DNA from: HTCC5015 sp051747425
Lineage (GTDB): Bacteria > Pseudomonadota > Gammaproteobacteria > HTCC5015
Assembly: GCA_051747425.1 (NCBI GenBank)
Contig: JBNJGD010000014.1
Coordinates: 1-63,232, forward strand
Length of the DNA stretch: 63,232 nucleotides
Direction: 5' to 3'
Shown here: in pieces, positions 42,331 to 51,718 of the stretch
Position numbering within the stretch: the first letter of the stretch is position 1
Layout of the letters: every line of letters begins with the position of its first letter
Program-made: the position numbers and the translations under genes
The notes under the pieces: model-generated
The model's input: the letters and a program-made list of their open reading frames with translations, nothing else
What the model was told of the DNA's origin: nothing
Databases searched by the model: none

Positions 42331-43562
42331 TGAAAATACTCTGGCTCACGCTCTATCAGATCGCGATTACCCTGCTCGCCCCGGTGGTACTCTGGGGCAC
42401 CCTGCGGGACGCCCGCCGCCGCGAGGGCGGCTGGGCCTTTATCGCCCAGCGCCTGGGCTTTGCCTACCCGGACAACCCCGAGCCGATAGATCTGTGGCTG
42501 CACGCCGCCTCCCTGGGCGAGGTCAACGCCGCCATGCCCCTGATCAGGCGCCTGCGCAAGGCCCGGCCCGAGGCGCGCATCCTGCTGACCAGCGCCACGC
42601 CCGCGGGCTACCGCGCCGCCGCTCGCCTGCGCGATCTGGAGATTCACAGCGCCTACCTGCCCCTCGACTGGCCGCTCTCCGTGTGGCGCTTTCTGCGCCA
42701 CTTCTCGCCGCGCCGCTTTGTGGTAGTAGAAACCGAAATCTGGCCCAACCTCTACCGCGGCGCCCGCCGCCGGGGCTGCCCGCCGACCATCGTCAACGGA
42801 CGCCTGTCGGTGAAGACCCTGCGCCTGCGCTGGCTCTACCCGCTGTTTGAACTCTGCCTGAGCTACTGCGATCGCATCTATACCCGCTCGGACCGGGACC
42901 TTCGCCACTTCACCGCTCTCGGCGCCCGTCGCGAACAACTGCTCACCGTGGGCAACCTCAAGTTCTCCGGCGAAATCCCGACTCGCGAGGACATACCCCG
43001 TCCCATTCGCCGCGACTACATCCTGGCCGCCTCCACCCACCACGACGAGGAGCTGCAGTGCGCCCGTCACCTGACCCGCAGCGGCCTGTTGCTGGTGATC
43101 GTGCCGCGCCACCCGGAGCGCCGCGACGAGATCCTGCGCGACCTCGACAGCCTGCCGCTGTCGGTGGCCGTGCGCAGCCGCGGCGACAGCGTCACCGACG
43201 ACACCCAGATCTATCTGGCCGACACCGTGGGCGAAATGACCGCCTTTATGGCCCACGCCCGGGTGGTCTTTATGGGTGGCTCGCTGGTGCCCCACGGCGG
43301 CCAAAACCTGCTGGAGGCGGCGCGCCTGGGGCGCCCCGTGGTCTGCGGCCCCCACACCTGGAACTTCATCGACGAAGTGGCCGCCCTGCGCGGCGTCGAC
43401 GCCCTGGTGGAAATCGCCACCACCGACGAACTGGCCGGCGCCGTTCAGGCCCTGATTGACGACCCGGAGGAAGCCCGCCGCCTGGGCGACAGCGCCCTGG
43501 AACTGATGCGCAACAACCGCGGCATCGCCCGCCAGTACGCCAAGCTTCTGCTCAAGCACTGA
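42327..43562 (+). CDS. waaA: 3-deoxy-D-manno-octulosonic acid transferase WaaA (KdtA)
   Basis: A 411-residue GT30 enzyme at the inner membrane that transfers Kdo to lipid A precursor. An N-terminal membrane anchor (ILWLTLYQIAITLLAPVVLWG) precedes LHAASLGEVNAA (catalytic Glu, near 57-68), and the C-terminal GGSLVPHGGQNLLEAA near 317 is diagnostic. The start overlaps the lpxL stop. Presence of a Kdo kinase gene at 56847 suggests this WaaA may add a single Kdo. Confidence 0.95.
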   Translation: MMKILWLTLYQIAITLLAPVVLWGTLRDARRREGGWAFIAQRLGFAYPDNPEPIDLWLHAASLGEVNAAMPLIRRLRKARPEARILLTSATPAGYRAAARLRDLEIHSAYLPLDWPLSVWRFLRHFSPRRFVVVETEIWPNLYRGARRRGCPPTIVNGRLSVKTLRLRWLYPLFELCLSYCDRIYTRSDRDLRHFTALGARREQLLTVGNLKFSGEIPTREDIPRPIRRDYILAASTHHDEELQCARHLTRSGLLLVIVPRHPERRDEILRDLDSLPLSVAVRSRGDSVTDDTQIYLADTVGEMTAFMAHARVVFMGGSLVPHGGQNLLEAARLGRPVVCGPHTWNFIDEVAALRGVDALVEIATTDELAGAVQALIDDPEEARRLGDSALELMRNNRGIARQYAKLLLKH

Positions 43563-43609
43563 CCCCTTCCCCCACTGCCTGTCCGGTTTGCTCAAGGCAC
43601 TGGCGTAGT

Positions 43610-43627
43610 GGCGCCCGGTCGGGCGCC
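43610..43627. other. Perfect GC hairpin between waaA and the SDR gene
   Basis: GGCGCCC, loop GGTC, GGGCGCC. There is no T run, so it is a weak terminator candidate or processing hairpin. Confidence 0.35.
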
Positions 43628-43640
43628 GTATGATAAGCCG

Positions 43641-44492
43641 ATGGAGAGGAAACAAACGGTTGTTATCACCGGCGCCGCCAGCGGCATTGGCCGGGCACTG
43701 GCCCTGGAGGCCCGGCGCCTCGGCCTCACCGTGTACGCCACCGACCGCGACACCGAGGCCCTGGCCGACCTGGCCAAAGCCGGCTGCCACACGGCCACGC
43801 TGGATGTCTGTGCCGAGCGCGACGGTCAGGCCCTGCTGGCCCGCCTGCAAGACGACGGCGCCACCCCGGATTACTGGATCAACAACGCCGGCTACGGCGC
43901 CATGGGCCCACTGCTGGACCTCGATGACGAGGCCGTGGCCCGACAGTTTGCCGTCAACACCTTCGCGCCCCTTCGCCTGAGCCGCGCCGTGGCGGCGCCC
44001 ATGATCGAGGCCGGCGGCGGCTGCATCGTCAATGTCGGCAGCATTGCCCCGCTTTTCCCCACGCCCTTCGCCGGCGCCTACTCCGCCAGCAAGGCGGCGC
44101 TCAACAGTCTCAGCGACACCTTGAGTATGGAACTGGCGCCCTGGGGCATTGCGGTGGTCAGCCTGCGTCCGGGCAGGATTCGCTCGGACTTTGGCCAGCG
44201 CGCCGGGGACGGCTTGCCCGATGTGGCGAACTCCCGCTATGCCCGCGCCCACCGCGCCATCGCCGCCCGCGCCGGGGCCTCTCAACAGGGCGCCACGCCC
44301 GCCGACAAAATGGCCCGCCAGGTGTGGCGAAAACTGCTGCTCCGGCGCCCCCCGCCAGTCATCTACGCCGGCCGCGACAGCTGGCTTTTGCCCCGCCTGC
44401 GACACTGGCTGCCCCGGCGCTGGCTGGAGCGGGTATTGCGGCGGGTCTTTCACCTCCACCTTTTAACTTCTTCCGACCAGCACAGGAGCTAA
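43641..44492 (+). CDS. Short-chain dehydrogenase/reductase (SDR)
   Basis: A 283-residue classical SDR: cofactor motif TGAASGIG near 9-16, NNAGYGAMGP near 84 and the catalytic YSASK near 147-151 with a Ser upstream (NVGSIAP). The C-terminal extension is Arg/Trp-rich and hydrophobic and may touch the membrane. The substrate is unknown. The next gene begins 3 bp after its stop. Confidence 0.85.
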   Translation: MERKQTVVITGAASGIGRALALEARRLGLTVYATDRDTEALADLAKAGCHTATLDVCAERDGQALLARLQDDGATPDYWINNAGYGAMGPLLDLDDEAVARQFAVNTFAPLRLSRAVAAPMIEAGGGCIVNVGSIAPLFPTPFAGAYSASKAALNSLSDTLSMELAPWGIAVVSLRPGRIRSDFGQRAGDGLPDVANSRYARAHRAIAARAGASQQGATPADKMARQVWRKLLLRRPPPVIYAGRDSWLLPRLRHWLPRRWLERVLRRVFHLHLLTSSDQHRS

Positions 44493-44495
44493 GCC

Positions 44496-45098
44496 ATGCC
44501 ACAGGCACCGCAACCGGAAAAGGGCTGGCGCCCCGCCAACGGCCGACTCGCCCCTCTCAAGCCCTCGGAGGCCCGGGGGTTTCAGCGCCTCCTGATTTTC
44601 TTCATCAACCGCATCGGCGGCCTCGACGCCTCCAATTTGTTTATGATGCTGGTGCGTAATTTTCGCTTGTTCCGCAGCTGGCTGGGCTTTGCCGCCAAGT
44701 TGATGCCCTACGGACGCATCGAGCGACTGGACACCGAGCTGGTAATTTTGCGGGTGGGCTGGAACTGTCGCTGCCGCTACGAGTGGGGCCAGCATGTGGA
44801 CATCGGTCTGCGCGCCGGACTCGACGAGGCCACCATCCTGCGCGTGCCCGATGGCCCCGACAGCGATGGCTGGAGCGATCGCCAGCGCGCCCTGCTCTAC
44901 GCCTGCGACGAGATTCACCAGGACCGGGAGGTCTCGGAAACCACCTGGGCGGCCCTGAACCGGCACTACAATGAACGGGATGTGATTGAAGTACTGATGC
45001 TGATCGGCCACTACGAGATGCTGGCCGGCGTCCTCAACAGCACGGGCCTGCCTCTGGACGAAAAGCTGGAATCGGTGCTGGCCCGCTTGTCTTCATAA
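44496..45098 (+). CDS. Carboxymuconolactone decarboxylase-family protein
   Basis: A 200-residue helical protein of the CMD superfamily. The core LVILRVGWNCRCRYEWGQHVDIG (ends noted; residues ~84-107) has the Tyr-Glu-Trp-x-Gln-His pattern of the decarboxylase branch, not the redox CxxC of AhpD. The substrate is unknown. It is probably cotranscribed with the SDR gene 3 bp upstream. Confidence 0.8.
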   Translation: MPQAPQPEKGWRPANGRLAPLKPSEARGFQRLLIFFINRIGGLDASNLFMMLVRNFRLFRSWLGFAAKLMPYGRIERLDTELVILRVGWNCRCRYEWGQHVDIGLRAGLDEATILRVPDGPDSDGWSDRQRALLYACDEIHQDREVSETTWAALNRHYNERDVIEVLMLIGHYEMLAGVLNSTGLPLDEKLESVLARLSS

Positions 45099-45116
45099 AG
45101 CACAACACACCGGCAT

Positions 45117-45150
45117 AAAAAAAGGGCGAACCCGGAGGTTCGCCCTTTTT
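45117..45150. terminator. Bidirectional terminator between the CMD-family gene and aceA
   Basis: Stem GGGCGAACC / GGTTCGCCC (45124-45132, 45137-45145) with a CGGA loop, A7 on the left and T5 on the right. It can stop both converging transcripts. Confidence 0.92.
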
Positions 45151-45184
45151 CGTGTCAGCCGTCAGACGGCTGAGCGGCACACCA

Positions 45185-46783
45185 TCAGTCGAACTGACCC
45201 ATGGTGTTTTCGCCGCCACCGGCCTTCAGAGCGTTGTCCTTGGCGAAGTACTCTTTGTGGTCATCGCCGATGTTGGAACCGGCCATGTCCTGGTGCTTCA
45301 CAGTGGCAATGCCCTTGCGGATTTCCTGACGCTGAACGCCTTCCACATAAGCCAGCATGCCCATGTCACCGAAGTAGCCCTTGGCCAGGTTATCGGTAGA
45401 CAGCGCCACAGTGTGGTAGGTGGGCAGCGTGATCAGGTGGTGGAAGATGCCCGCTTCGCGAGAACCGTCGCGCTGGAAGTTCTGACACCACTCGTCGGCC
45501 ACTTTGCCCAACTCGGTGTTGTCGTACTTCTCTTGCATGAGGTCGTCGCGGCTGTACTCGGACACATCTTTGCCTTCTTCCTTCCAGGCATCGAATACCT
45601 GCTGACGGAAGTTCAGCGTCCAGTTGAAGGACGGGCTGTTGTTGTAGACCAGCTTCGCATCGGAAACTTCTTCCTTGATGCGATTTACCATGCCGGCGAT
45701 CTGGCCAACATGAGGCTTCTCGGTCTCGATCCACAGCAGGTCGGCACCGTTCTTGAGGGCGTTGATGCAGTCGAGCACAACGCGGTCTTCACCGCTGCCC
45801 TTCTTGAACTGGAACAGACCTGAAGGCAGACGCTTGGGACGAGCCAGCTTGCCATCCTGCTTGATCACAACATCGCCGTTGTTGATGTCGTCGGCGTTGT
45901 CGATGATCTCGCAGTCGAGGTAGCTGTTGTACTTGTCGCCAATGTCGCCGGGCTCTTTGGTCACGGCAATCTTCTGCGTGAGGCCGGCACCCAGGGAGTC
46001 GGTACGGGCAACGATCACGCCGTTGTCCACGCCCATCTCGAGGAAGGCGTAACGCAGGGCGTTGATCTTGGCCATGAACTCGTCGTGGGGGCAAGTGACC
46101 TTGCCGTCCTGGTGACCGCACTGCTTGGCGTCAGAGACCTGGTTCTCGATCTGCAGGGCACAGGCGCCCGCTTCGATCATCTTCTTGGCCAGCAGGTAAG
46201 TGGCTTCTTCGTTACCGAAACCGGCGTCGATGTCGGCGATGATCGGTACAACATGAGTTTCGAAGTTGTCGATCTTGCCGATGATCTCTTTCTCTTTGGC
46301 GCTGTCGCCGGCTTCACGGGCTGAATCCAGCTCGCGGAACAGGTGGTTCAGCTCCCAGGCGTCGGCCTGCTTGAGGAAGGTGTAGAGCTCTTCGATCAGC
46401 GCGGGCACAGAAGTTTTCTCGTGCATGGACTGGTCGGGCAGAGGACCGAACTGCGAGCGCAGGGCGGCAACCATCCAGCCGGACAGGTACAGGTAGCGAC
46501 GCTCGGTGCTGCCGAAGTGCTTCTTGATGGAAATCATTTTTTGCTGGCCGACAAAACCGTGCCAGCAGCCCAGAGACTGGGTGTACTTGGACTTGTCGGC
46601 GTCGTACGCGGCCATGTCCTTGCGCATGATGTCCGCCGTGTACTTGGCGATGTCCAGACCGGTCTTGAAACGGTTCTGGGCGCGCATGCGAGCGGCGTAC
46701 TCGGGGTTGATGGCGTCCCACTTGGAGCCCTGCTCTTTGCAAAGCTTGGAGACCGCTTCGATGTCTTTCTGATATTGTGACAT
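45185..46783 (-). CDS. aceA: Isocitrate lyase
   Basis: A 532-residue isocitrate lyase of the long form found in Acinetobacter and pseudomonads. The catalytic KQCGH motif lies near residues 222-226, with the metal site DIDAGFGNEE near 184 and the WIETEKPH segment near 361. It splits isocitrate to glyoxylate and succinate, allowing growth on acetate and fatty acids. Malate synthase is not in the window. A strong dyad lies upstream of the promoter region. It is convergent with the CMD-family gene across a shared terminator. Confidence 0.97.
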   Translation of the reverse strand: MSQYQKDIEAVSKLCKEQGSKWDAINPEYAARMRAQNRFKTGLDIAKYTADIMRKDMAAYDADKSKYTQSLGCWHGFVGQQKMISIKKHFGSTERRYLYLSGWMVAALRSQFGPLPDQSMHEKTSVPALIEELYTFLKQADAWELNHLFRELDSAREAGDSAKEKEIIGKIDNFETHVVPIIADIDAGFGNEEATYLLAKKMIEAGACALQIENQVSDAKQCGHQDGKVTCPHDEFMAKINALRYAFLEMGVDNGVIVARTDSLGAGLTQKIAVTKEPGDIGDKYNSYLDCEIIDNADDINNGDVVIKQDGKLARPKRLPSGLFQFKKGSGEDRVVLDCINALKNGADLLWIETEKPHVGQIAGMVNRIKEEVSDAKLVYNNSPSFNWTLNFRQQVFDAWKEEGKDVSEYSRDDLMQEKYDNTELGKVADEWCQNFQRDGSREAGIFHHLITLPTYHTVALSTDNLAKGYFGDMGMLAYVEGVQRQEIRKGIATVKHQDMAGSNIGDDHKEYFAKDNALKAGGGENTMGQFD

Positions 46784-46893
46784 GACAAACCTTTTGGTTG
46801 ATGAAACACAGAGAACGCAAAATTGGCGCGGCGGGCCAATTCAACAGTACGGGTATTTTAATCCCGCATTCCCCATAAATTAAATCTATATTC

Positions 46894-46926
46894 TTTATAA
46901 TCGGTATTTTTTAAATGAATACCGAT
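46894..46926 (-). promoter_or_regulatory. Candidate aceA promoter with adjoining palindrome
   Basis: On the minus strand, ATCGGTATT-N9-AATACCGAT (46900-46926, perfect 9-bp arms) directly abuts TATAAA (46894-46899), a possible -10. The palindrome may be a binding site for an aceA regulator. It could alternatively be a weak transcript end for the upstream Mpo1-like gene. Confidence 0.45.
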
Positions 46927-46943
46927 AGGTCCGCAGGAGCGGC

Positions 46944-47249
46944 CTAGAAAGAAACGCGCCCCAGCCACATATCCCGATACATGACGAAATCGCCCATCAG
47001 GCTGTAGAAGGGGTGCTTGAAGGTGGCCGGGCGGTTGTGCTCGAAAAAGAAGTGTCCGACCCAGGCAAAACCGTAGCCAAACACCGGCAACAGCCACAGC
47101 ATCCACCAGGTCGTGGTGATCAGGGCATAGGCCAGAATGGCGAGCACACCGGTGGTGCCAACAAAGTGCAAGCGACGGCAAACCCGGTCACTGTGCTCCT
47201 GCAGGTAGTAGGGATAGAACTCTTTAAAGGATGCAAAACCCTGTGACAT
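46944..47249 (-). CDS. Mpo1-like (DUF962) membrane protein
   Basis: A 101-residue protein with the DUF962/Mpo1 signature: HFVGTTGV near 28 (His), two hydrophobic helices, GHFFFEHNRPATFKHPFYSLMGDF near 65-88 with its histidines. Yeast Mpo1 is an Fe2+-dependent dioxygenase in 2-hydroxy fatty acid alpha-oxidation. A role in hydroxy-fatty acid breakdown is plausible, next to isocitrate lyase and a desaturase. The family is firm and the activity in this organism inferred. Confidence 0.85.
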   Translation of the reverse strand: MSQGFASFKEFYPYYLQEHSDRVCRRLHFVGTTGVLAILAYALITTTWWMLWLLPVFGYGFAWVGHFFFEHNRPATFKHPFYSLMGDFVMYRDMWLGRVSF

Positions 47250-47321
47250 GGCACACCTCTCGTTCGCGGTTTCTTTTCTGCGCTCAGGAGACTAGCACAG
47301 TGTGGCTATTTTGCAGGGCGC

Positions 47322-48554
47322 TCAGTGAGCGCCCATGGGCTCCAGGCGCCAGCCCTTGAGGTGCTGGGCAAACTCCTTGAGCGCCTCGACACCGCTGGCC
47401 TCGGCCTGCTGAATCCACTCCTGCATGGCCTGCAGCAGACCCTCGTTGTTGCTGTAGCGAGCGGTCCAGATCGACTGCAGCCACTGACGGTACTCGTACA
47501 CCATTTGCAGTGTGCTGCTGCTTTCCAGAGTGCGCGCCAGACGCTTTTGCTGGCGCTCGCTGAGGCGCTGCTCATCGCGGATCAGGGCGCGCTTGGCGCG
47601 GGCGTACTGGCGGCGCATGGCGTCGCCGGCGCGCTCGCGCTCCTCGCGCAGCACCGGCTTGATCACGGAGTTGGCGTAGGCCGCCATCACATGCATCTTG
47701 CTGCGCAGGATGGCCTTGACCGCCTCGGTGTCTAGCTGCTCATTGCCCGCTTCGATGATGGGCTGGGGCAGGGTTTTGCGCACCTCGGCCAGTTTCAGTT
47801 TCTCCAGGCCGCGAATCCACAACCAGCCGATGTCGAACTCCCAGGGCTTGGCGGAAAACTTGGCCGAGCTGGGGAAGGCGTGGTGGTTGTTGTGCAGCTC
47901 TTCGCCACCGATCCAGAAGCCCCAGGGTGAAATATTGGTGGCGGCGTCCGGGCACTCGAAATTGCGGTAGCCCCAGTGGTGTCCGAGACCGTTGATCAGG
48001 CCAGCGGCGTGGAAGGGAATCCACAGCATCTGCACCGCCCACAGGGTGATGCCGAGGGGGCCAAAAAGGCCGACCATCATGGGCAGATAGAGAATCACGC
48101 CGACGGTGTTGTAGCGGTAGACCTTGCGCTCCAGCCAGTCGCTGGGCGTGCCGTGGCCGTAGCGGGCGACGATGCTCTTGTCGCGGGTGGCTTCCTGATA
48201 GAGCTCGGCGCCCTGCCACATTACCTTGGAAAAGCCCTCGACCACCGGGCTGTGGGGGTCGCCGTCAGTCTCGCAGTGGGCGTGGTGCTTGCGGTGGATG
48301 GCCACCCACTCGGAAGTCACCATGCCGGTGGTCAGCCACAGCCAGAAGCGGCAGAAATGGTTGATCGCCGGGTGCAGGCGCAGGGCCAAGTGGGCCTGGC
48401 TGCGGTGCAGGTAGAGCGTCACCGAGAAAATGGTCAGCTGGGTCGCCACCAGGGCAATCAGTGCGTAGCCCCACCAGGGCAGATTCCAAAGGGGCATTTC
48501 GTAGAGGGCGCCGAGAATGCGGCCCATCTGGTCGTGAAACTGTGCAGAAAACAT
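47322..48554 (-). CDS. Acyl-CoA/acyl-lipid delta-9-type fatty acid desaturase
   Basis: A 410-residue membrane desaturase with three histidine boxes: HRSQAH near 50, HRKHHAH near 87 and HNNHH near 223, set among hydrophobic helices. After residue ~260 a long charged helical tail of about 150 residues follows, longer than in minimal delta-9 desaturases but present in some pseudomonad DesA-type proteins. It inserts a cis double bond into saturated acyl chains. An alternative start nine codons upstream exists. Confidence 0.88.
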   Translation of the reverse strand: MFSAQFHDQMGRILGALYEMPLWNLPWWGYALIALVATQLTIFSVTLYLHRSQAHLALRLHPAINHFCRFWLWLTTGMVTSEWVAIHRKHHAHCETDGDPHSPVVEGFSKVMWQGAELYQEATRDKSIVARYGHGTPSDWLERKVYRYNTVGVILYLPMMVGLFGPLGITLWAVQMLWIPFHAAGLINGLGHHWGYRNFECPDAATNISPWGFWIGGEELHNNHHAFPSSAKFSAKPWEFDIGWLWIRGLEKLKLAEVRKTLPQPIIEAGNEQLDTEAVKAILRSKMHVMAAYANSVIKPVLREERERAGDAMRRQYARAKRALIRDEQRLSERQQKRLARTLESSSTLQMVYEYRQWLQSIWTARYSNNEGLLQAMQEWIQQAEASGVEALKEFAQHLKGWRLEPMGAH

Positions 48555-48727
48555 TGTGTAGCCTATTAAGTTAACCCACAAAGTATAGTGCCCGGTTGGC
48601 TGCCGGTCTATACGATGAGGGCAGCACCGGGGCGCAATTCTCGCCCGTCTTAATTTATTTCACAACAAATCAACGAACTTAAAGACTTTTCAAAGCATTT
48701 TTCTGCTTTTTTGGCGATTTTTGAGAA

Positions 48728-50734
48728 TCAACGATTAAACGACAAATGTAAGTTGCCCGCGCCATCGACCTGCGCCCGCCAACCCCGCTCCACCCAGGTG
48801 GTGGCGGTATCCCCCAGCACGATGCAAGGGCCCGCCAACTCGCTGCCCTCGGGCAGGCGCTCGCGGCGATAGCAGGGCACCTGATCCCCGGAAGCCAGCG
48901 GCGCGACGCCCAGCTCGGCATCGGCCAGTTGTCCCTGCGGAGCCGATGGCAGGGGCCAGTCGGGCGACGGCCCCTGACGCAATACGCGCAGGGTGACCAG
49001 CTCCAGGGGCAGGTCCAGATCGTGGCCGTAGCGCGCCCGATGCTCGCGGTGAAAAGCCTCGGCCGCGGCCGACAAACCGTCCCCGCCGAAGGGTAATGAC
49101 AGGCTGCTGGACTGGCCGGCGTAGCGCAAATCCAGCCGCCACAGGGCTCGCTGATCCACCTCGGGCATGGCCGCCAGTAGATCCCGGTCCAGCTGGGAGA
49201 ACAGCGACTCGATCTCGTCGTCGCGGCAATCGGCCAGGGGCCGGCGCACACTCAGCGATCGCTCGCCCTGGCGCGGCGCCGCCAACATGCCCAGCGCCGA
49301 CAGCACGCCGCCATTGGCCGGCACCAGCGCCCGGGGCAAATCCATCAGTTCGGCCAGGGCGCAGACATGCAGGCCACCGGCGCCACCGAAACTGGTGAGG
49401 GCAAAATCCGCCAGATCGACACCGCGCTCCAGGGAAATCACCCGCAGCGCCCGGGCCATGTGCTCGTTGGCCAGCCGGATTACACCACTCGCCGCCTCGA
49501 TGACCGATACCCCCAGGGCCTCGGCCAGGGGTGCGAAGGCGCGCTCGGCGGCGGCACCATCCAGGGACATGGAGCCGCCCAGGGCGGCGCTCGGCGGCAG
49601 GTGACCCAGAACCACATGGGCGTCGGTCACCGTGGGCTGCGTGCCTCCCCGACCGTAGCAGGCCGGGCCGGGGTCGGCGCCGGCGGACTCGGGCCCCACC
49701 TGCAACACACCGCCGGCGTCGCAACGGGCCAGCGAACCGCCCCCGGCGCCGATGGTGTGCATGTCGACCATGGGCACCATCACCGGATAGCGCCCCATGC
49801 GGCCCTCCTGGGTCAGGGCCACATCACCGTCGATCAGGGCGACATCGGTTGAGGTGCCGCCCATATCAAAGGTCAGTAACTGGTCCAGACCGGCGGCGCG
49901 GGCGGTGTAGCGCGCCCCCATCAAACCGCCGGCGGGACCCGAGAGGAGCAGGCGGACGGCGTTGTCGCCGGCCTCCTCCACCGAGTAGGTGCCCCCGGCG
50001 CTGTGCATCACCGCCACGGGTGCCGGGGCCAGGGACTCGGCCAGGCGCCCCAGGTAGTCGCGCATCAGCGGGCCCACGGTGGCGTTCATCCAGGTGGCGA
50101 TGCCGCGCTCGTACTCGCGGTACTCCGCCAGCACATCGCCGGAGCAGCACACATACAGCGCGGGAAAGCGCTGGCGAATAGCGGCGGCCAGGCGCCGCTC
50201 GTGGCTCTGTTGTGTGCGATCCAGATAGGCAAAGAGAAAGTTGATGGCTACCGCCTGCAACCGGCCGTCCGCCACGACCGGAGCCAGCGCTTCCAGCAGA
50301 CCGTCTATATCGGCCGCCGTCAGGGGCTCGACCTCGCGCCCCCCGGCGTCGAGGCGGCAGTCCACCTCGAAGCACAGGTCGTCGGCCACCGGCGGCTCGG
50401 GCGGCCGGGGATTCAGGTCGTAGAGCTTTTCGCGGGCCTGGCGGCCAATACTGAGGACATCGGAGAGACCGCGATTGGCGATGTAGGCCACCGCCACGCC
50501 CTTGTTTTCGAGCACCGCGTTGGTGGCCACCGTGGAGCCGTGTACCAGTGACAAACGGGCGGGGTCCAGCGCCATTTCCTCAATGCCCTGAAGAATGGCG
50601 CGCTCCGGAGCGGCCGGCGTGGACAGCACCTTGTGACTGCGCAGGCGGCCGCCCTCGAGGGCGACGAAATCGGTAAAGGTGCCGCCGGTATCGACGCCGA
50701 GGAGCACGCGGTCTGAAGGAGCTTGGGCCGTCAT
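48728..50734 (-). CDS. Hydantoinase A / 5-oxoprolinase family protein (HyuA-like)
   Basis: A 668-residue ATP-dependent amide hydrolase subunit. The N-terminal ATP-binding motif GVDTGGTFTDFV (13-24), the TFDMGGTSTDVALI segment near 288 and GAGGGSLAR near 329 are intact. HyuA subunits open hydantoin or 5-oxoproline rings with a HyuB partner. No hyuB is seen on either side in the window, so the partner may lie elsewhere or the protein may act alone. It is divergent from mutM across 62 bp. Confidence 0.88.
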   Translation of the reverse strand: MTAQAPSDRVLLGVDTGGTFTDFVALEGGRLRSHKVLSTPAAPERAILQGIEEMALDPARLSLVHGSTVATNAVLENKGVAVAYIANRGLSDVLSIGRQAREKLYDLNPRPPEPPVADDLCFEVDCRLDAGGREVEPLTAADIDGLLEALAPVVADGRLQAVAINFLFAYLDRTQQSHERRLAAAIRQRFPALYVCCSGDVLAEYREYERGIATWMNATVGPLMRDYLGRLAESLAPAPVAVMHSAGGTYSVEEAGDNAVRLLLSGPAGGLMGARYTARAAGLDQLLTFDMGGTSTDVALIDGDVALTQEGRMGRYPVMVPMVDMHTIGAGGGSLARCDAGGVLQVGPESAGADPGPACYGRGGTQPTVTDAHVVLGHLPPSAALGGSMSLDGAAAERAFAPLAEALGVSVIEAASGVIRLANEHMARALRVISLERGVDLADFALTSFGGAGGLHVCALAELMDLPRALVPANGGVLSALGMLAAPRQGERSLSVRRPLADCRDDEIESLFSQLDRDLLAAMPEVDQRALWRLDLRYAGQSSSLSLPFGGDGLSAAAEAFHREHRARYGHDLDLPLELVTLRVLRQGPSPDWPLPSAPQGQLADAELGVAPLASGDQVPCYRRERLPEGSELAGPCIVLGDTATTWVERGWRAQVDGAGNLHLSFNR

Positions 50735-50796
50735 AGTGAAGTGGTTTCGACTGCTTTATACTGCGCGCAGTGTACCACTCTGGCGATGACCCCGGC

Positions 50797-51609
50797 ATGC
50801 CCGAACTACCCGAAGTCGAAACCACCCGGCGGGGCATCGCCCCGCACCTGGAGCAGCAGCGGATCGAACGGGTGACCGTTCGCCAGCCGCGCCTGCGCTA
50901 TCCCGTGCCCGCAGACTTCGACCGCCTGGCCGGCGCCACCATCGACGCCGTCAAACGCCGGGGCAAATACCTGATTTTCAAAAGCGCCGCCGGGGACTGG
51001 CTCTGCCACCTGGGCATGTCGGGCAGTCTGCGACTGGTGGGCGGTGGCGAGCCGCTGAAAAAACACGACCACATCGACATCGCCCTGGCCTCGGGACGCC
51101 ACCTGCGCTACCACGACCCGCGCCGCTTCGGCCTGGTACTGTGGGCCGGCGAGGAGCCGCTGGACCACCCGCTGCTGGTCAAACTCGGGCCCGAGCCACT
51201 GGGTGACGCTTTCAGCGGCGACGACCTCTACCGGCGCAGTCGCGGTCGCAAGGGGGCGGTCAAAGCCTTTTTAATGGATTCCGCCACAGTAGTCGGTGTG
51301 GGCAATATCTATGCTTCGGAATCGCTGTTTCTCGCCGGCATCCACCCCTCGCGCCCGGCGGGCAGAATCTCGGCCGAGCGCTACCGGCGTCTTGCCGAGT
51401 GCGTGCGGCAGGTATTGGGCGAGGCCATCGAACAGGGCGGTACCACGCTCAGGGACTTCGTCAACGGCGACGGCCAGCCGGGGTATTTTGCCCAGCGCCT
51501 GCGGGTGTACGGTCGCGCCGGCCAGGCCTGCCCCGGCTGCGGCGAGGCCATCCGCCAGCGCGTCATCGGCCAGCGGGCCAGCTACTTCTGCCCGCTCTGC
51601 CAACGCTGA
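50797..51609 (+). CDS. mutM: Formamidopyrimidine-DNA glycosylase MutM (Fpg)
   Basis: A 270-residue bifunctional glycosylase/AP lyase that removes 8-oxoguanine. After Met removal the catalytic Pro starts PELPEVE. Lys near 57 (RRGKYL), the H2TH region (VGVGNIYASESLF near 167) and the C-terminal zinc finger (CPGC ... CPLC) are all present. An ATG at 50770 lies nine codons upstream, but the catalytic N-terminal proline fixes the start at 50797. Confidence 0.97.
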   Translation: MPELPEVETTRRGIAPHLEQQRIERVTVRQPRLRYPVPADFDRLAGATIDAVKRRGKYLIFKSAAGDWLCHLGMSGSLRLVGGGEPLKKHDHIDIALASGRHLRYHDPRRFGLVLWAGEEPLDHPLLVKLGPEPLGDAFSGDDLYRRSRGRKGAVKAFLMDSATVVGVGNIYASESLFLAGIHPSRPAGRISAERYRRLAECVRQVLGEAIEQGGTTLRDFVNGDGQPGYFAQRLRVYGRAGQACPGCGEAIRQRVIGQRASYFCPLCQR

Positions 51610-51655
51610 AAGCCCGCCACACAGGGGGTTGCTCGGCCAAAATACCGGCTATGGC

Positions 51656-51684
51656 TTGCCGGCCCGGGACCGCCTTCGCATAAT
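51656..51684 (+). promoter_or_regulatory. Candidate sigma-70 promoter
   Basis: A -35 TTGCCG (51656-51661) and a -10 CATAAT (51679-51684) separated by exactly 17 bp, 35 bp upstream of the start codon of the unknown 115-residue protein. Confidence 0.6.
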
Positions 51685-51718
51685 GCACCCTCTTTTTATT
51701 GCTATCACAGGAACCACC

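Noticed and set aside
43610..43627. GC hairpin after waaA as a true terminator
   Set aside because: It lacks a T run; kept only as a hairpin.
42321..44459. Long open frame antisense to waaA and the SDR gene (~712 codons)
   Set aside because: Same artefact of codon bias; the plus-strand genes have clear catalytic motifs.
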